Positions 7,128-15,922 are shown, numbered from the stretch's first letter. The stretch is DNA of 37,017 bases from JAXFQS01 sp051892815 (GCA_051892815.1 JBJFGP010000211.1:1-37017), one strand, 5' to 3'. Translations and numbers: made by a program. Notes: a model not told the origin generated them from the sequence alone.

Positions 7128-9629
7128 ATGGAAGAGAAATACCCTTTTCACGATATTGAACCCAAGTGGCAACAGTGGTGGGACGAGCAGGGCACCTTCG
7201 CCTGCGATACCGCTGCAACGCAAAAGCCCAAATTCTACTGTTTGACGATGTTCCCCTACCCCTCCGGCAAGATGCATGTCGGACACGGGCGGAATTACAT
7301 TATGGGCGATGTCATCACGCGCTACAAGACCATGAAAGGGTTCAATGTCCTCTCCCCCATGGGCTGGGACTCCTTCGGTCTTCCCGCCGAAAATGCGGCC
7401 AAGAAGTTCGGCGTCCACCCGCACGACTGGACGGTCAAGAACATTGCCCAGATGAAGCGGCAAATTCGCTCGTGGGGTGTCGGCTACGATTGGCGCCGCG
7501 AACTCGCCACCTGCCATCCCGACTACTACCGTTGGACGCAGTGGGTTTTCCTCCAGGCCTACAAGTTGGGCATTGCTTACCAGAAGAAGGCTCCCGTCAA
7601 CTGGTGCCCGCTCTGCACCAATCTCGCCAACGAAGAGGTGACCGCGGATGGGCACTGCGTCCGCTGCGGACGCCCCGTCGAGAAGAAGAACCTCGACCAA
7701 TGGTTCTTCAAAATCACCGCCTACGCGCAGCGCCTGCTCGACGACCTTAAACTTCTCGACCAATGGCCCGAGAAGGTGCGGCAGATGCAGGCCAACTGGA
7801 TCGGACGAAGCGAAGGCACGAAAGTCCGCTTTACCGTCACCGAGACGGGTGACGACTGCACCGTTTTCACCACACGCCCCGACACCATCTATGGGGTCAC
7901 CTTCATGGCCATCGCCCCCGAGCATCCGCTTGTGCGCAAACTCTGCGCCGACAACCCCGCCGTGCTCGACTTCTGCAAGCGCCAAGCCTTGATTCCCGCC
8001 GCCGAGCGGGCTGCCGACGCCACCAAGAAAGAGGGCGTCTTCACCGGATTCCACCTGACCAACCCCTATAACGGCGATACGAATGTCCAACTTTGGGTCA
8101 CCAACTATGTCCTGATGGACTACGGCACCGGCGCCGTCATGGCCGTTCCCACGCACGACCAGCGAGACTTCGACTTCGCAACCAAGTACAACCTCCCCAA
8201 GAAAGTCGTCATCCAAAATCCCCAGGGCGACCTCTCGCCCGAGACGATGACCGCTGCTTACGAGGAAGAGGGGAGATTGGTAAACTCCTCTCAATTCAAT
8301 GGTATCAACAACTGGGAGGCCATCTCGGCAATCACCGACTACGGCATCAAGCAAGGATTCGCCGAGCGGTGCATCAACTTCCGCATCCGAGACTGGAATG
8401 TCGCCCGCCAGCGCTACTGGGGCGCCCCGATTCCGATTGTCCACTGCCCCCACTGCGGCGCCGTCCCCGTCCCCGAAGACCAGTTGCCTGTGCGCCTGCC
8501 CGACGACGTCGATTTCCAATCCGAAAACGGCAATCCCCTCGCGCGCTGCGAACACTTCGTCAACACCACCTGCCCCAAGTGCGGTGCGCCCGCCAAACGC
8601 GAGACTGATACCCTTGCCCAGTGGCTCTGCTCCTGCTGGTACTTCCTGCGCTACATCGACCCGCGCAATACCGAAAAAGCCTTCGACAAGGAACTCGTTG
8701 CCCGTTGGATGCCCGTAGACCAATACATCGGCGGCGTCGAGCACGCCGTGCTCCACCTGCTCTACTCTCGCTTCGTCGTCAAGATCCTCAAAGACGCCGG
8801 CGCCTGCGACATCGACGAACCCTTCAAGGCGCTCTTCACCCAAGGCATGATCTGCAAACGCGCCGAGAAAGATGGCAAGCTCTACAAAATGAGCAAGTCT
8901 GTCGGCAACATCGTCTCACCAGACGAACTGATTGAGAACTACGGCGCCGATACCGTCCGCCTCTACACCCTTTTCATCGGCCCCCCCGAACTCGACGCCG
9001 AATGGCAGGACGCTGGCATCCAAGGCCCATTCCGTTTCCTCAACCGCATTTGGAAAGCCGTTTGGAAAGCCAAGCCCTTCCTGCCCCCACGCGACACCCC
9101 CGTCGACCAAACCAAACTCTCCCCTGAAGGCAAAGAGCTGCGCCGGAAACTGCACGAAACCGTACGCAGCGTGACCGATTCCATCGAGCACGGGTTCCGC
9201 TTCAATACCGCCATCGCCCAGGTTATGGAGCTGATGAATCAGATTGAAGGCGCGAAGATTTCGGAAGCCTCCGACGCCAATGTCAAAGCGCTCCTACGGG
9301 AGGCCTTGGTGCTCACCGTCCGGCTCCTTTCCCCCTTTACGCCTCACATCGCCGAAGAATTGTGGCGCGAACTGGGATACGAAAGTGGCGTTATGGATGC
9401 CGGCTGGCCGGAGGTCGATTCCAATGCCCTCAAACAGGACAGCATTGAGATTGTTCTGCAGGTCAACGGCAAGTTCAAGGGCAAGTTGACCATTCCCGCC
9501 GATGCCGACCGCGAAGCCACCCAAGCCCTCGCACTGGCTGCTCCGACCATCGTCAAAGCCTTGGAAGGATTGACCGTGCGCAAGGTCATCGTCGTACCCA
9601 ACCGCCTGGTCAACATCGCCGCGAACTAG
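7128..9629 (+). CDS. leuS: Leucyl-tRNA synthetase
   Basis: Charges tRNA-Leu with leucine in the cytoplasm. At 833 residues it has the usual bacterial length. It shows the class I signature PYPSGKMHVGH (HIGH box, residues 50-53), a zinc-type insertion with C-P-L-C and C-V-R-C pairs, the CP1 editing domain with TTRPDTIYGVTF and the GTGAVMAVP..DQRD motif, and KMSKS at 587-591. The C-terminal domain ends with the typical VNGKFKGKL and KALEGLTVRKVIVVPNRLVNIAAN. The start is supported by GGAGTG 8 nt upstream and the promoter at 7071-7099. EboE follows after 9 bp, so leuS heads an operon with genes unrelated to translation. Confidence 0.98.
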   Translation: MEEKYPFHDIEPKWQQWWDEQGTFACDTAATQKPKFYCLTMFPYPSGKMHVGHGRNYIMGDVITRYKTMKGFNVLSPMGWDSFGLPAENAAKKFGVHPHDWTVKNIAQMKRQIRSWGVGYDWRRELATCHPDYYRWTQWVFLQAYKLGIAYQKKAPVNWCPLCTNLANEEVTADGHCVRCGRPVEKKNLDQWFFKITAYAQRLLDDLKLLDQWPEKVRQMQANWIGRSEGTKVRFTVTETGDDCTVFTTRPDTIYGVTFMAIAPEHPLVRKLCADNPAVLDFCKRQALIPAAERAADATKKEGVFTGFHLTNPYNGDTNVQLWVTNYVLMDYGTGAVMAVPTHDQRDFDFATKYNLPKKVVIQNPQGDLSPETMTAAYEEEGRLVNSSQFNGINNWEAISAITDYGIKQGFAERCINFRIRDWNVARQRYWGAPIPIVHCPHCGAVPVPEDQLPVRLPDDVDFQSENGNPLARCEHFVNTTCPKCGAPAKRETDTLAQWLCSCWYFLRYIDPRNTEKAFDKELVARWMPVDQYIGGVEHAVLHLLYSRFVVKILKDAGACDIDEPFKALFTQGMICKRAEKDGKLYKMSKSVGNIVSPDELIENYGADTVRLYTLFIGPPELDAEWQDAGIQGPFRFLNRIWKAVWKAKPFLPPRDTPVDQTKLSPEGKELRRKLHETVRSVTDSIEHGFRFNTAIAQVMELMNQIEGAKISEASDANVKALLREALVLTVRLLSPFTPHIAEELWRELGYESGVMDAGWPEVDSNALKQDSIEIVLQVNGKFKGKLTIPADADREATQALALAAPTIVKALEGLTVRKVIVVPNRLVNIAAN

Positions 9630-9638
9630 CCTTTATCC

Positions 9639-10727
9639 ATGAGGCGGCAAGGGGAAAGTCTATCGGCGCCCGATACGCATTCGCGAAGGGCAACACAACT
9701 CGCCGATATTCCCTATTGCCTGAATGTCTTCCCAGGCGAACATTGGCAGGAAGCCTTCGCCGTCATTCGCGACAGTGTCCCCGTGATTCGGGAACGAATT
9801 GGTTGCCGCGATTGCCACTTCGCGCTTGGGTTGCGCCTATCCGCGCAGGCTGTTCGCGAGATGGATTTGCCCGCATTCCGGCGCTATGTCGATGGCGAGG
9901 GTTTGCGCGTGGTCACGGTCAATGCCTTCCCATTCGGGCGGTTCCACCAAATACGCGTCAAGGAGCAGGTCTATGCTCCCGACTGGTCGACCGTTGAGCG
10001 CACGGACTACACGCTCCGAGTACTCGATGTCCTCCAGGAATTGCTTCCGCCGAACACGCTTGGTTCCGTCTCGACGCTTCCCTTAGGCTACACCTCCGGG
10101 GGCGTCTTTAACATAGAACAGGCACGGCGCAACCTCAAGCGCTGTTGCCAAGCGATTAGCAAGCCCGTCATCCTTGCGTTGGAACCGGAGCCCGACTGCC
10201 TTTTGAGCCGAACGGAGGATGTCATTCGTTTCTTCTCCACCTGGTCACCCCCAAAACCGTTGGGCGTTTGCTTTGACCTCTGCCACCAATTCGTTGAGTT
10301 CGAGGATATTCTCGATTCTCTTGATTCTTTGGCCAAGGCGGGGATTCCCGTGGGCAAAGTCCATCTTTCCGCTGCCCCGGCTTTTACCCATGATGCCCCT
10401 GAACGATTGCATTTTGCGCGCGATTCGGTTTACCTTCACCAGGCCCGGCTCAAACGCACCGATGGGGTGATTTTACCTATTCCCGACGCCACCGAAGAAA
10501 GTTTGACGCACCTTCCATCTGGGGAACTGCGCATCCACTATCATATCCCCTTGAGCCTCAAACCCATTCCCCAGACCATCGCGAATCGCTTGCTGGAATT
10601 GCAGCTTCCGATGGAAATCGAGACCTACACTTTCAATGTGCTCCCTAACGCCTGCCGCGCCCAGACATTAGAGAAGCAGATTGTCTCCGAATACCGTTCC
10701 GTGGCCCAAAGTTTCCATCTGACATGA
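9639..10727 (+). CDS. eboE: EboE-like TIM-barrel protein (metabolite traffic protein)
   Basis: A 362-residue protein of the xylose-isomerase-like TIM barrel superfamily. Several segments match EboE as I know it: YCLNVFPGEHW near the start, GLRLSAQA, then VNAFPFGRFH and RVKEQVYAPDW, the strand SVSTLPLGY, LALEPEPDC and VCFDLCHQFVEFED with likely metal or substrate Asp and His. EboE belongs to a six-gene ebo operon found in many bacteria and algal plastids, in which the genes act in export of scytonemin precursors or related metabolites. None of eboA, B, C, D or F is in this window. The ATG lies 9 bp after leuS with no visible ribosome site. The stop overlaps the next gene by ATGA, implying translational coupling. 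Confidence 0.75.
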   Translation: MRRQGESLSAPDTHSRRATQLADIPYCLNVFPGEHWQEAFAVIRDSVPVIRERIGCRDCHFALGLRLSAQAVREMDLPAFRRYVDGEGLRVVTVNAFPFGRFHQIRVKEQVYAPDWSTVERTDYTLRVLDVLQELLPPNTLGSVSTLPLGYTSGGVFNIEQARRNLKRCCQAISKPVILALEPEPDCLLSRTEDVIRFFSTWSPPKPLGVCFDLCHQFVEFEDILDSLDSLAKAGIPVGKVHLSAAPAFTHDAPERLHFARDSVYLHQARLKRTDGVILPIPDATEESLTHLPSGELRIHYHIPLSLKPIPQTIANRLLELQLPMEIETYTFNVLPNACRAQTLEKQIVSEYRSVAQSFHLT

Positions 10728-11299
10728 ACGCACAAGTCCTCATTCTGACCGCCTCCCCCAACCCCTGCGGCAACTCGCGAACTATGGCCAAAGAGTTTGC
10801 AGATAAGGCCCAGGAGTATGGCGCCACCGTCGTCTGGCGACACCTTTCAGAACTGCCCGGAGAAGGGTGCCGTTCCTGCGAAGCGTGTCGAACCGTCAGC
10901 GAGCGTTGCGTCGTTGAAGATGCCCTCGGGGAGACGATGGAGCAGATGCGGAAGGCGGATGTCATTGTGATTGCCGCGCCGGTATGGTTCCTGGAACTTC
11001 CGGCCTCTCTGCGCCGCTTGGTGGAGCGTTGGCATTCGCTGATTGCGCCCGACCGTTCGCCCAGACTGCCCCCCGGCAAACGGGGTGTGCTGTTGCTTTC
11101 GCAAGGCGCGCCTGCCGACCGTTATGCCGACCTGCCGCAACGCTACGCGAAGATCTTTTCCATCCTTGGCATTCGCGAGGTGGGTATCGTCCGGCACTGC
11201 GATGCGCACCAATGGCCGGTGGACGAGCGAATCGAGATTCTCGACGATGTGCGCGATGCCGCTCAGGCTGCGCTTTGCCCGGATACTCCTCAAGCCTAG
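10724..11299 (+). CDS. Iron-sulfur flavoprotein (flavodoxin-fold NADPH-dependent FMN reductase family)
   Basis: A 191-residue flavodoxin-like protein. The N-terminal strand LILTASPNPCGNSRTM binds FMN phosphate. It is followed by a compact cysteine cluster, Cys49, Cys52, Cys55 and Cys62 (C-x2-C-x2-C-x6-C), matching the motif of archaeal-type iron-sulfur flavoproteins that hold a [4Fe-4S] cluster. The segment VIVIAAPVWFLELPASLRRLVERW is the second flavin-contact region. It probably transfers electrons between reduced ferredoxin or NAD(P)H and an unknown acceptor. It overlaps eboE by 4 bp, so the two products are likely made together. A TlpA-like thioredoxin gene follows 40 bp later. Confidence 0.82.
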   Translation: MNAQVLILTASPNPCGNSRTMAKEFADKAQEYGATVVWRHLSELPGEGCRSCEACRTVSERCVVEDALGETMEQMRKADVIVIAAPVWFLELPASLRRLVERWHSLIAPDRSPRLPPGKRGVLLLSQGAPADRYADLPQRYAKIFSILGIREVGIVRHCDAHQWPVDERIEILDDVRDAAQAALCPDTPQA

Positions 11300-11339
11300 C
11301 CATTGACTCTACCCTATTCCAATCCGAAAGGTTCCACCC

Positions 11340-11873
11340 ATGAAGCGTATTCTCCTGCTCTGCTCCCTGCTGATGCTCGGTTCGATTCCGTGCCGTTCGG
11401 CGGAAACCAAGGCACCGTCCACAGTCTCCCTATTCGAGCAACATCTCGGGGACGAACTCGTCAACCGGGCAGGCGAAAAGATGGTCACCAAAGTCGCCCT
11501 TGACGGGAAGATTGTCGGCATCTATTTCTCGGCGCACTGGTGCCCTCCCTGCCGAGCCTTTACTCCGAAGCTGGTGACCGCCTACAAGCAAATCCAGAAG
11601 CGCCATGCCAACCAATTCGAGCTCGTGTTCGTCTCTCTCGACCGTTCCGAGGGGGCGATGTTCGACTATATGAAAGAGACGCAGATGCCCTGGTTGGCGG
11701 TTCCATTCCCCACACTCAAGCAACTGAACCCTGCCAGCGCCTATCGAGTACAAGGCATTCCCACGCTCCTCATCCTCGACAAAAAGGGCAACCTCATCAC
11801 ACGCAACGGTCGAGGCGATATACAGGTAAAGGGTGCCAAGGCCTTTGACGCCTGGCGCGACAATTCCAACTAA
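11340..11873 (+). CDS. Exported thioredoxin-like protein (nucleoredoxin/tryparedoxin type)
   Basis: A 177-residue protein with an N-terminal signal peptide (basic MKRI, hydrophobic core to about residue 16, likely cleavage after SIPCRSA), so it acts outside the cytoplasmic membrane. The active site is WCPPC (Trp67-Cys71) inside IYFSAHWCPPCRAFTPKL, and the cis-proline loop is VQGIPTLLI. The spacing and sequence around WCPPC, and MPWLAVPF, are typical of nucleoredoxin or tryparedoxin-like proteins common in Verrucomicrobia and relatives. It probably reduces disulfides in the periplasm. No Gly or Ala precedes the signal-peptide Cys in lipobox form, so a lipoprotein is unlikely. It may be co-transcribed with the upstream flavoprotein gene. 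Confidence 0.9.
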   Translation: MKRILLLCSLLMLGSIPCRSAETKAPSTVSLFEQHLGDELVNRAGEKMVTKVALDGKIVGIYFSAHWCPPCRAFTPKLVTAYKQIQKRHANQFELVFVSLDRSEGAMFDYMKETQMPWLAVPFPTLKQLNPASAYRVQGIPTLLILDKKGNLITRNGRGDIQVKGAKAFDAWRDNSN

Positions 11874-11904
11874 CCAATGCCCTCCAATTAAACCCATATT
11901 GAAC

Positions 11905-11933
11905 TGGACAAGGTACGCACCGTTTGCTATCTT
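11905..11933 (+). promoter_or_regulatory. Extended -10 promoter of the etf operon
   Basis: TGGACA at 11905-11910 (5 of 6) and TATCTT at 11928-11933 are 17 bp apart. The triplet TGC sits directly before the -10, giving an extended -10 element. The transcript would start near 11940. The leader contains GAGG at 11956-11959, 8 nt before the etfB ATG. Confidence 0.6.
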
Positions 11934-11967
11934 TCCAAGCAAGGATTCCCCCTAAGAGGTAGGCACC

Positions 11968-12765
11968 ATGCACGTCATAGTCTGCATAAAACAGGTTCCG
12001 GACACGACCAATGTCCGCATCAACCCTAAAACCAACACCCTGATGCGCGAAGGCGTCGAGTCAATCGTCAACCCCTTCGACGAATACGCCCTCGAACTCG
12101 GACTGACGCTCAAAGACCGCCTCGGCGCAAAAGTCTCCGTCGTCTCGATGGGGCCGCCCCAGGCCCAAGTCATCCTCCGCGAAGCCCTAGCCAAAGGAGC
12201 CGATGCCGCCTATTTGGTGACCGACCGCGCCTTCGCCGGCTCCGACACCCTCGCGACCTCCTACACCCTGGCCAAGGCAATAGCCAAGATTGCCCCCCGC
12301 CCCGACCTTGTTCTCTTCGGGAAACAGGCCATCGACGGCGACACCGCGCAAGTCGGCCCCGGCGTCTCGGAATACCTCGGCTACCCGCTGGTCACCTATG
12401 TTCAAACCCTCGAACAGGGCACAACCGAAAACACCCTCATCGCCCAAACCCAAATGGACGACGGAACCTGCACCGTCGAAGTCCCGATGCCCGCCGTGAT
12501 GACCGTCGTCAAAGAAGGCGTCGAACCCCGATTCGCCTCCCTCGCCGGTTCCATCCAGGCCCGCCGTGCCACCATTCCATTCGAGACCGCTGCCACCATC
12601 CAAGCCGAGAAACCCTTCATCGGCCTCGATGGTTCCCCAACCAAAGTCGTGCGAATCTTCGCCCCCCCCGTCAAAGCCGGAGGACGCAAAATCGACGCAA
12701 CCGCCAACCTCGACAGTGCCCTCGAAGCCATCCTCCAGACGCTCAGCGAGAAAGGAATCGCCTAG
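11968..12765 (+). CDS. etfB: Electron transfer flavoprotein, beta subunit
   Basis: A 265-residue EtfB (FixA family). It begins MHVIVCIKQVPDTTNV and contains NPFDEYALE, the signature GADAAYLVTDRAFAGSDTLATSYTLA and the nucleotide-site segment FGKQAIDGDTAQVGPGVSEYLGYP, followed by VKEGVEPRF. It pairs with EtfA to accept electrons from flavoprotein dehydrogenases, binding AMP or a second FAD. It is the first gene of a tight three-gene operon: etfA starts 1 bp after its stop. The codons are strongly C-ending. Whether the complex bifurcates electrons cannot be decided by eye; the partner subunits (ferredoxin-bearing EtfA and an ETF-QO) make the question open. Confidence 0.95.
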   Translation: MHVIVCIKQVPDTTNVRINPKTNTLMREGVESIVNPFDEYALELGLTLKDRLGAKVSVVSMGPPQAQVILREALAKGADAAYLVTDRAFAGSDTLATSYTLAKAIAKIAPRPDLVLFGKQAIDGDTAQVGPGVSEYLGYPLVTYVQTLEQGTTENTLIAQTQMDDGTCTVEVPMPAVMTVVKEGVEPRFASLAGSIQARRATIPFETAATIQAEKPFIGLDGSPTKVVRIFAPPVKAGGRKIDATANLDSALEAILQTLSEKGIA

Positions 12766-12766
12766 C

Positions 12767-13987
12767 ATGGACGCCCCCATCACCATTGACCTCTCCAAAT
12801 GCCGCGGCTGCACCAAATGCGTCTCCGGATGTCCCTTCGGCGCCCTCTCGATGACAGACGCCCCCGAAAAGCGCGACCGCAAAGCACAACTCACCGGAGA
12901 CTGCCGCGCCTGCGGCGCCTGCATTAAAAACTGCCCCTTCGGCGCCATCACCGAAACCCAGAAAAAAGGAACCCGCGGAACCCCCGACAAAGAAGCCTAC
13001 CACGACATCTGGGTCTTCGCCGAACAACGCGGCGGTGCCGTCCAGGAAGTCGCCTTCGAGCTACTCGCCCAGGGCCGCAAATTGGCCCTTGATCGCGGAT
13101 GCGCCCTCGGAGCCGTCTTGATTGGACACCAAGTTGCCCCCCTCGCCCGAGAACTCATTGCCGCCGGAGCCGACAAAGTCTATGTCGTCAACCAGCCCCA
13201 ACTGGCAGACTACGACGCCGATGCCTATACCGACGCCCTAGCCGAACTCATCCGCCGCCATAAACCAGAGATTGTCCTGGCCGGCGCCACACCCATCGCC
13301 CGCTCCTTCTTCGCCAAAGTCGCCGTCCGCTCCAGAACCGGTCTTACCGCCGACTGTACAGCACTCGAAATCGACCCAGAAAGCAAACTCCTGTGGCAGA
13401 CCAGACCAGCCTTCGGCGGCAATATTATGGCAACCATCATGTGCCCGGATCACAGGCCACAGATGGCAACCGTGCGCCCGAAAGTCTTCCGCCAAAACCC
13501 GCCGGACACCTCGCGAAAAGGCGAAGTTTTGGAGGAAATCCTAAGTCAGATTACCGCCCGGACAAAGCTCCTCAAGACCCAACGCTCTGCCGAAGGACCG
13601 GACATCTCTGCCGCAGAAATCATCGTCTCCGGCGGGCGAGGACTCGGCAAAGCGGAGAACTTCTCTCTCGTCCGCGAACTGGCAGATTTGCTCGGCGGAG
13701 TCGTCGGTTCCTCCAGGGCCTGCGTTGACGCCGGCTGGATTGAAGCATCCCATCAAGTCGGACAAACCGGAAAGACCGTTTGCCCCAAACTCTACCTGGC
13801 GCTCGGCATCTCGGGTGCCATCCAGCACACCGCGGGCATGGCCAATTCAGACTGCATCATAGCGGTAAACAAGGACCCCGGCGCACCTATTTTCCAGGTC
13901 GCGGACTTGGGTATCGTCGGCGACCTGCAAATCATAGTTCCTAGACTGATTGCCGCGTTGAAGGCCAAAGCCAAGGAGGGCAAATAA
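12767..13987 (+). CDS. etfA: Electron transfer flavoprotein, alpha subunit, with N-terminal 2[4Fe-4S] ferredoxin domain
   Basis: A 406-residue EtfA, about 80 residues longer than the plain form because of an N-terminal ferredoxin domain. This has two full clusters: Cys12, 15, 18, 22 and Cys46, 49, 52, 56, each ending in CPFGA. The rest is standard EtfA, including the FAD-binding C-terminal region with SSRACVDAGW, HQVGQTGKTVCPKLYLALG and GISGAIQHTAGM, and AVNKDPGAPIFQVADLGIVGD near the end. The real start is the ATG at 12767, one base after the etfB stop; the longer upstream frame is an etfB shadow. Ferredoxin-bearing EtfA is known from anaerobic complexes such as caffeyl-CoA and lactate dehydrogenase systems. 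Here its neighbour is a quinone oxidoreductase. Confidence 0.95.
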   Translation: MDAPITIDLSKCRGCTKCVSGCPFGALSMTDAPEKRDRKAQLTGDCRACGACIKNCPFGAITETQKKGTRGTPDKEAYHDIWVFAEQRGGAVQEVAFELLAQGRKLALDRGCALGAVLIGHQVAPLARELIAAGADKVYVVNQPQLADYDADAYTDALAELIRRHKPEIVLAGATPIARSFFAKVAVRSRTGLTADCTALEIDPESKLLWQTRPAFGGNIMATIMCPDHRPQMATVRPKVFRQNPPDTSRKGEVLEEILSQITARTKLLKTQRSAEGPDISAAEIIVSGGRGLGKAENFSLVRELADLLGGVVGSSRACVDAGWIEASHQVGQTGKTVCPKLYLALGISGAIQHTAGMANSDCIIAVNKDPGAPIFQVADLGIVGDLQIIVPRLIAALKAKAKEGK

Positions 13988-13988
13988 G

Positions 13989-15611
13989 ATGGCAAAACCT
14001 ATTGAAACCGACGTGTTGTGCATTGGCGCCGGCGTGGCCGGGCTCTCGACAGCTCTTGCCCTGGTTCGGCGTTTGAAAGCGGGGGGGAGCAAGGAACTTC
14101 CGCGCGTATTGGTACTCGAGAAAAGCCGCGCCGTAGGCAATCATGTGCTCTCCGGAGCGGTGATGGATCCGGAGGGGCTCCGCCTTTTGTTGACGGAGGA
14201 TGAGTTCGCCAAACTGCCGGTCGAAAGTACGGTCTCCAAGGAGTCCTTCGCGCTACTCTCCAGCGCCAAAAAAGGGATAAAACTCCCGCTTATGGCCAAG
14301 TTCCCGGTGATGAAGGCCGAGGGTTTCCCCTTGGTCTCTTTGACCAAAGTCACGCGCTACTTGGCAGCGCTTTGCGAGCAGGAGGGAATTGAAATCCATG
14401 CGGGTTTTGCCGCCGCAGAACTGATTGAGGAGATGGGGCGTATTGTAGGGGCAAGAACCGGCGAGAAGGGGCTCGACAAGTCGGGATGTCCGAAGGCGAA
14501 TCATTTGCCGCCCGAGGAGATTCGGGCGCGTGTGACGGTGCTGGCGGAAGGCGGATGTGGCATCCTCACGGAGCGGCTGATTCGGGGGCGGAATCTGCGC
14601 TCTACCCGCCCGCAAACCTATGCTTTAGCGTTCAAGGAACTCTTCGAGGTACCGTCCAACAACCGTGCCGGGGAGATAGCCCATACCTTCGGCTGGCCGA
14701 TGCCTGACCTGCACACCTACGGCGGCGGTTTTGTCTATCACATGAATGCGACGACTGTGGCGGTGGGGCTTGCGGTCGGCCTTGACTACACGAAGCCTGA
14801 CTTCGATCCTCACGCGGCCTTCCGCAGGTTCAAGGCGCACCCGTTTGTCCGCTCTCATATCGAGGGGGGGAAGGCTGTTGCCTATGGGGCGAAGGTGATT
14901 CCCGAGGGCGGGCTGCTGTCGCTTCCGGCGCTCTCGCTCAACGGTGCATTGATTGTCGGCGATGCGGCTGGACTGGTCGATTCGTTGCGTATCAAGGGCA
15001 TTCATTTGGCGGTTGAATCGGGGATTGCTGCGGGTGAGACGCTTGCCGACTGCTGGCTGAACGGGCAGGACTTTGACGAGCCGGCACTGCTGGCCTACCA
15101 GGGCAAGCTCCGGCTGATGCCTGGCTGGAGACAGCTTGAGCGTGTGCAGAGCGTCCGGGCCCCATTCAGCCGCAACCTGCTGTTGGGAATGGTGGCTGCC
15201 GGGTGTGCGGTCTTTAAGTTGCCCTTCTTCCGCTTCAAGGTTGAAGACGATGCGGAGGCCACCCGTCCCCTTGCCAAGGATTCAGTTGGGAAGCCCCCCT
15301 CTCTGCGCACTTCCGAGTACTCCAAAGACCGTCTTGGCGATGTCTTCCTCTCGGGCACCGTCCACGATGAAGATCAGCCTTGCCACTTGAAAATCAAAGA
15401 CGAGGCCAAGTGTGCCGAGTGCCTTACCCGCTTTGGCGCGCCGTGCCTCAAGTTCTGCCCGGCCGAGGTCTACCGGCTGGAGGAGGGCAAGATCAAGGTG
15501 GACTTCTCGAACTGCCTGCACTGCAAGACCTGCCAGATCAAGGATCCACTCCACAATATCGAGTGGTGCTTCCCGACGGGCGGAGAAGGTCCCCGCTACA
15601 CTCGAATGTAG
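13989..15611 (+). CDS. Electron transfer flavoprotein:quinone oxidoreductase
   Basis: A 540-residue ETF-QO. It has an N-terminal FAD-binding fold, CIGAGVAGLSTALAL, with EKSRAVGNHVLSGAVMDP after it, and a mid-protein GDAAGLVDSLRIKGIHLAVESG motif that closes the FAD site. The C-terminal ferredoxin-like domain has the family's four-Cys cluster, in CLKFCPAEVY and NCLHCKTCQIKDP, and ends GGEGPRY. It takes electrons from reduced ETF and passes them to quinone at the membrane; the fused ferredoxin corresponds to separate FixX in FixABCX systems. It begins 1 bp after etfA. Its codons are G/T-richer than those of etfB and etfA. It could also be called FixC-FixX-like or etfD. Confidence 0.93.
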   Translation: MAKPIETDVLCIGAGVAGLSTALALVRRLKAGGSKELPRVLVLEKSRAVGNHVLSGAVMDPEGLRLLLTEDEFAKLPVESTVSKESFALLSSAKKGIKLPLMAKFPVMKAEGFPLVSLTKVTRYLAALCEQEGIEIHAGFAAAELIEEMGRIVGARTGEKGLDKSGCPKANHLPPEEIRARVTVLAEGGCGILTERLIRGRNLRSTRPQTYALAFKELFEVPSNNRAGEIAHTFGWPMPDLHTYGGGFVYHMNATTVAVGLAVGLDYTKPDFDPHAAFRRFKAHPFVRSHIEGGKAVAYGAKVIPEGGLLSLPALSLNGALIVGDAAGLVDSLRIKGIHLAVESGIAAGETLADCWLNGQDFDEPALLAYQGKLRLMPGWRQLERVQSVRAPFSRNLLLGMVAAGCAVFKLPFFRFKVEDDAEATRPLAKDSVGKPPSLRTSEYSKDRLGDVFLSGTVHDEDQPCHLKIKDEAKCAECLTRFGAPCLKFCPAEVYRLEEGKIKVDFSNCLHCKTCQIKDPLHNIEWCFPTGGEGPRYTRM

Positions 15612-15627
15612 CAGTTGCTCCCATACC

Positions 15628-15679
15628 TGCCTAACTTGAGGGGGCAGACCTTGCTACCATCGCCCCCTCTTGCTAGGCA
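15628..15679. other. Long two-part hairpin after the etf operon
   Basis: TGCCTA (15628-15633) pairs with TAGGCA (15674-15679). Inside it, after a symmetric 4+4 nt internal loop, GAGGGGGC (15638-15645) pairs with GCCCCCTC (15662-15669) around a 16-nt loop. All 14 pairs are perfect. It begins 17 bp after the ETF-QO stop. It could protect or end the etf message, but it lacks a T-tract on either strand. Confidence 0.6.
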
Positions 15680-15922
15680 CCTATTCCACACCGAGCTAGA
15701 CACCACCCTCTGCCTGAAGTGACTTTGGGCACGACGTCTTGGATGTTGCCTATTTGTCAACTTCCGAGGCCGCTCTGCTCCATCGAGGTTGTAGCGGATG
15801 AGAGTTCGCGGGAGTTCTCCTGACCCTAAGTGCGCCCTACCAAAAAATCCCCTATAGACGGGGCGGCAAGACTCGCAAAAATGAAAATCGCATCCTAGCC
15901 GGCAGACAGCCTCGCTTCTCGC

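Noticed and set aside
7101..8843. 580-codon open frame on the minus strand
   Set aside because: It lies opposite leuS, which has complete synthetase motifs. The translated product is a Gly/Val-rich shadow with no domain.
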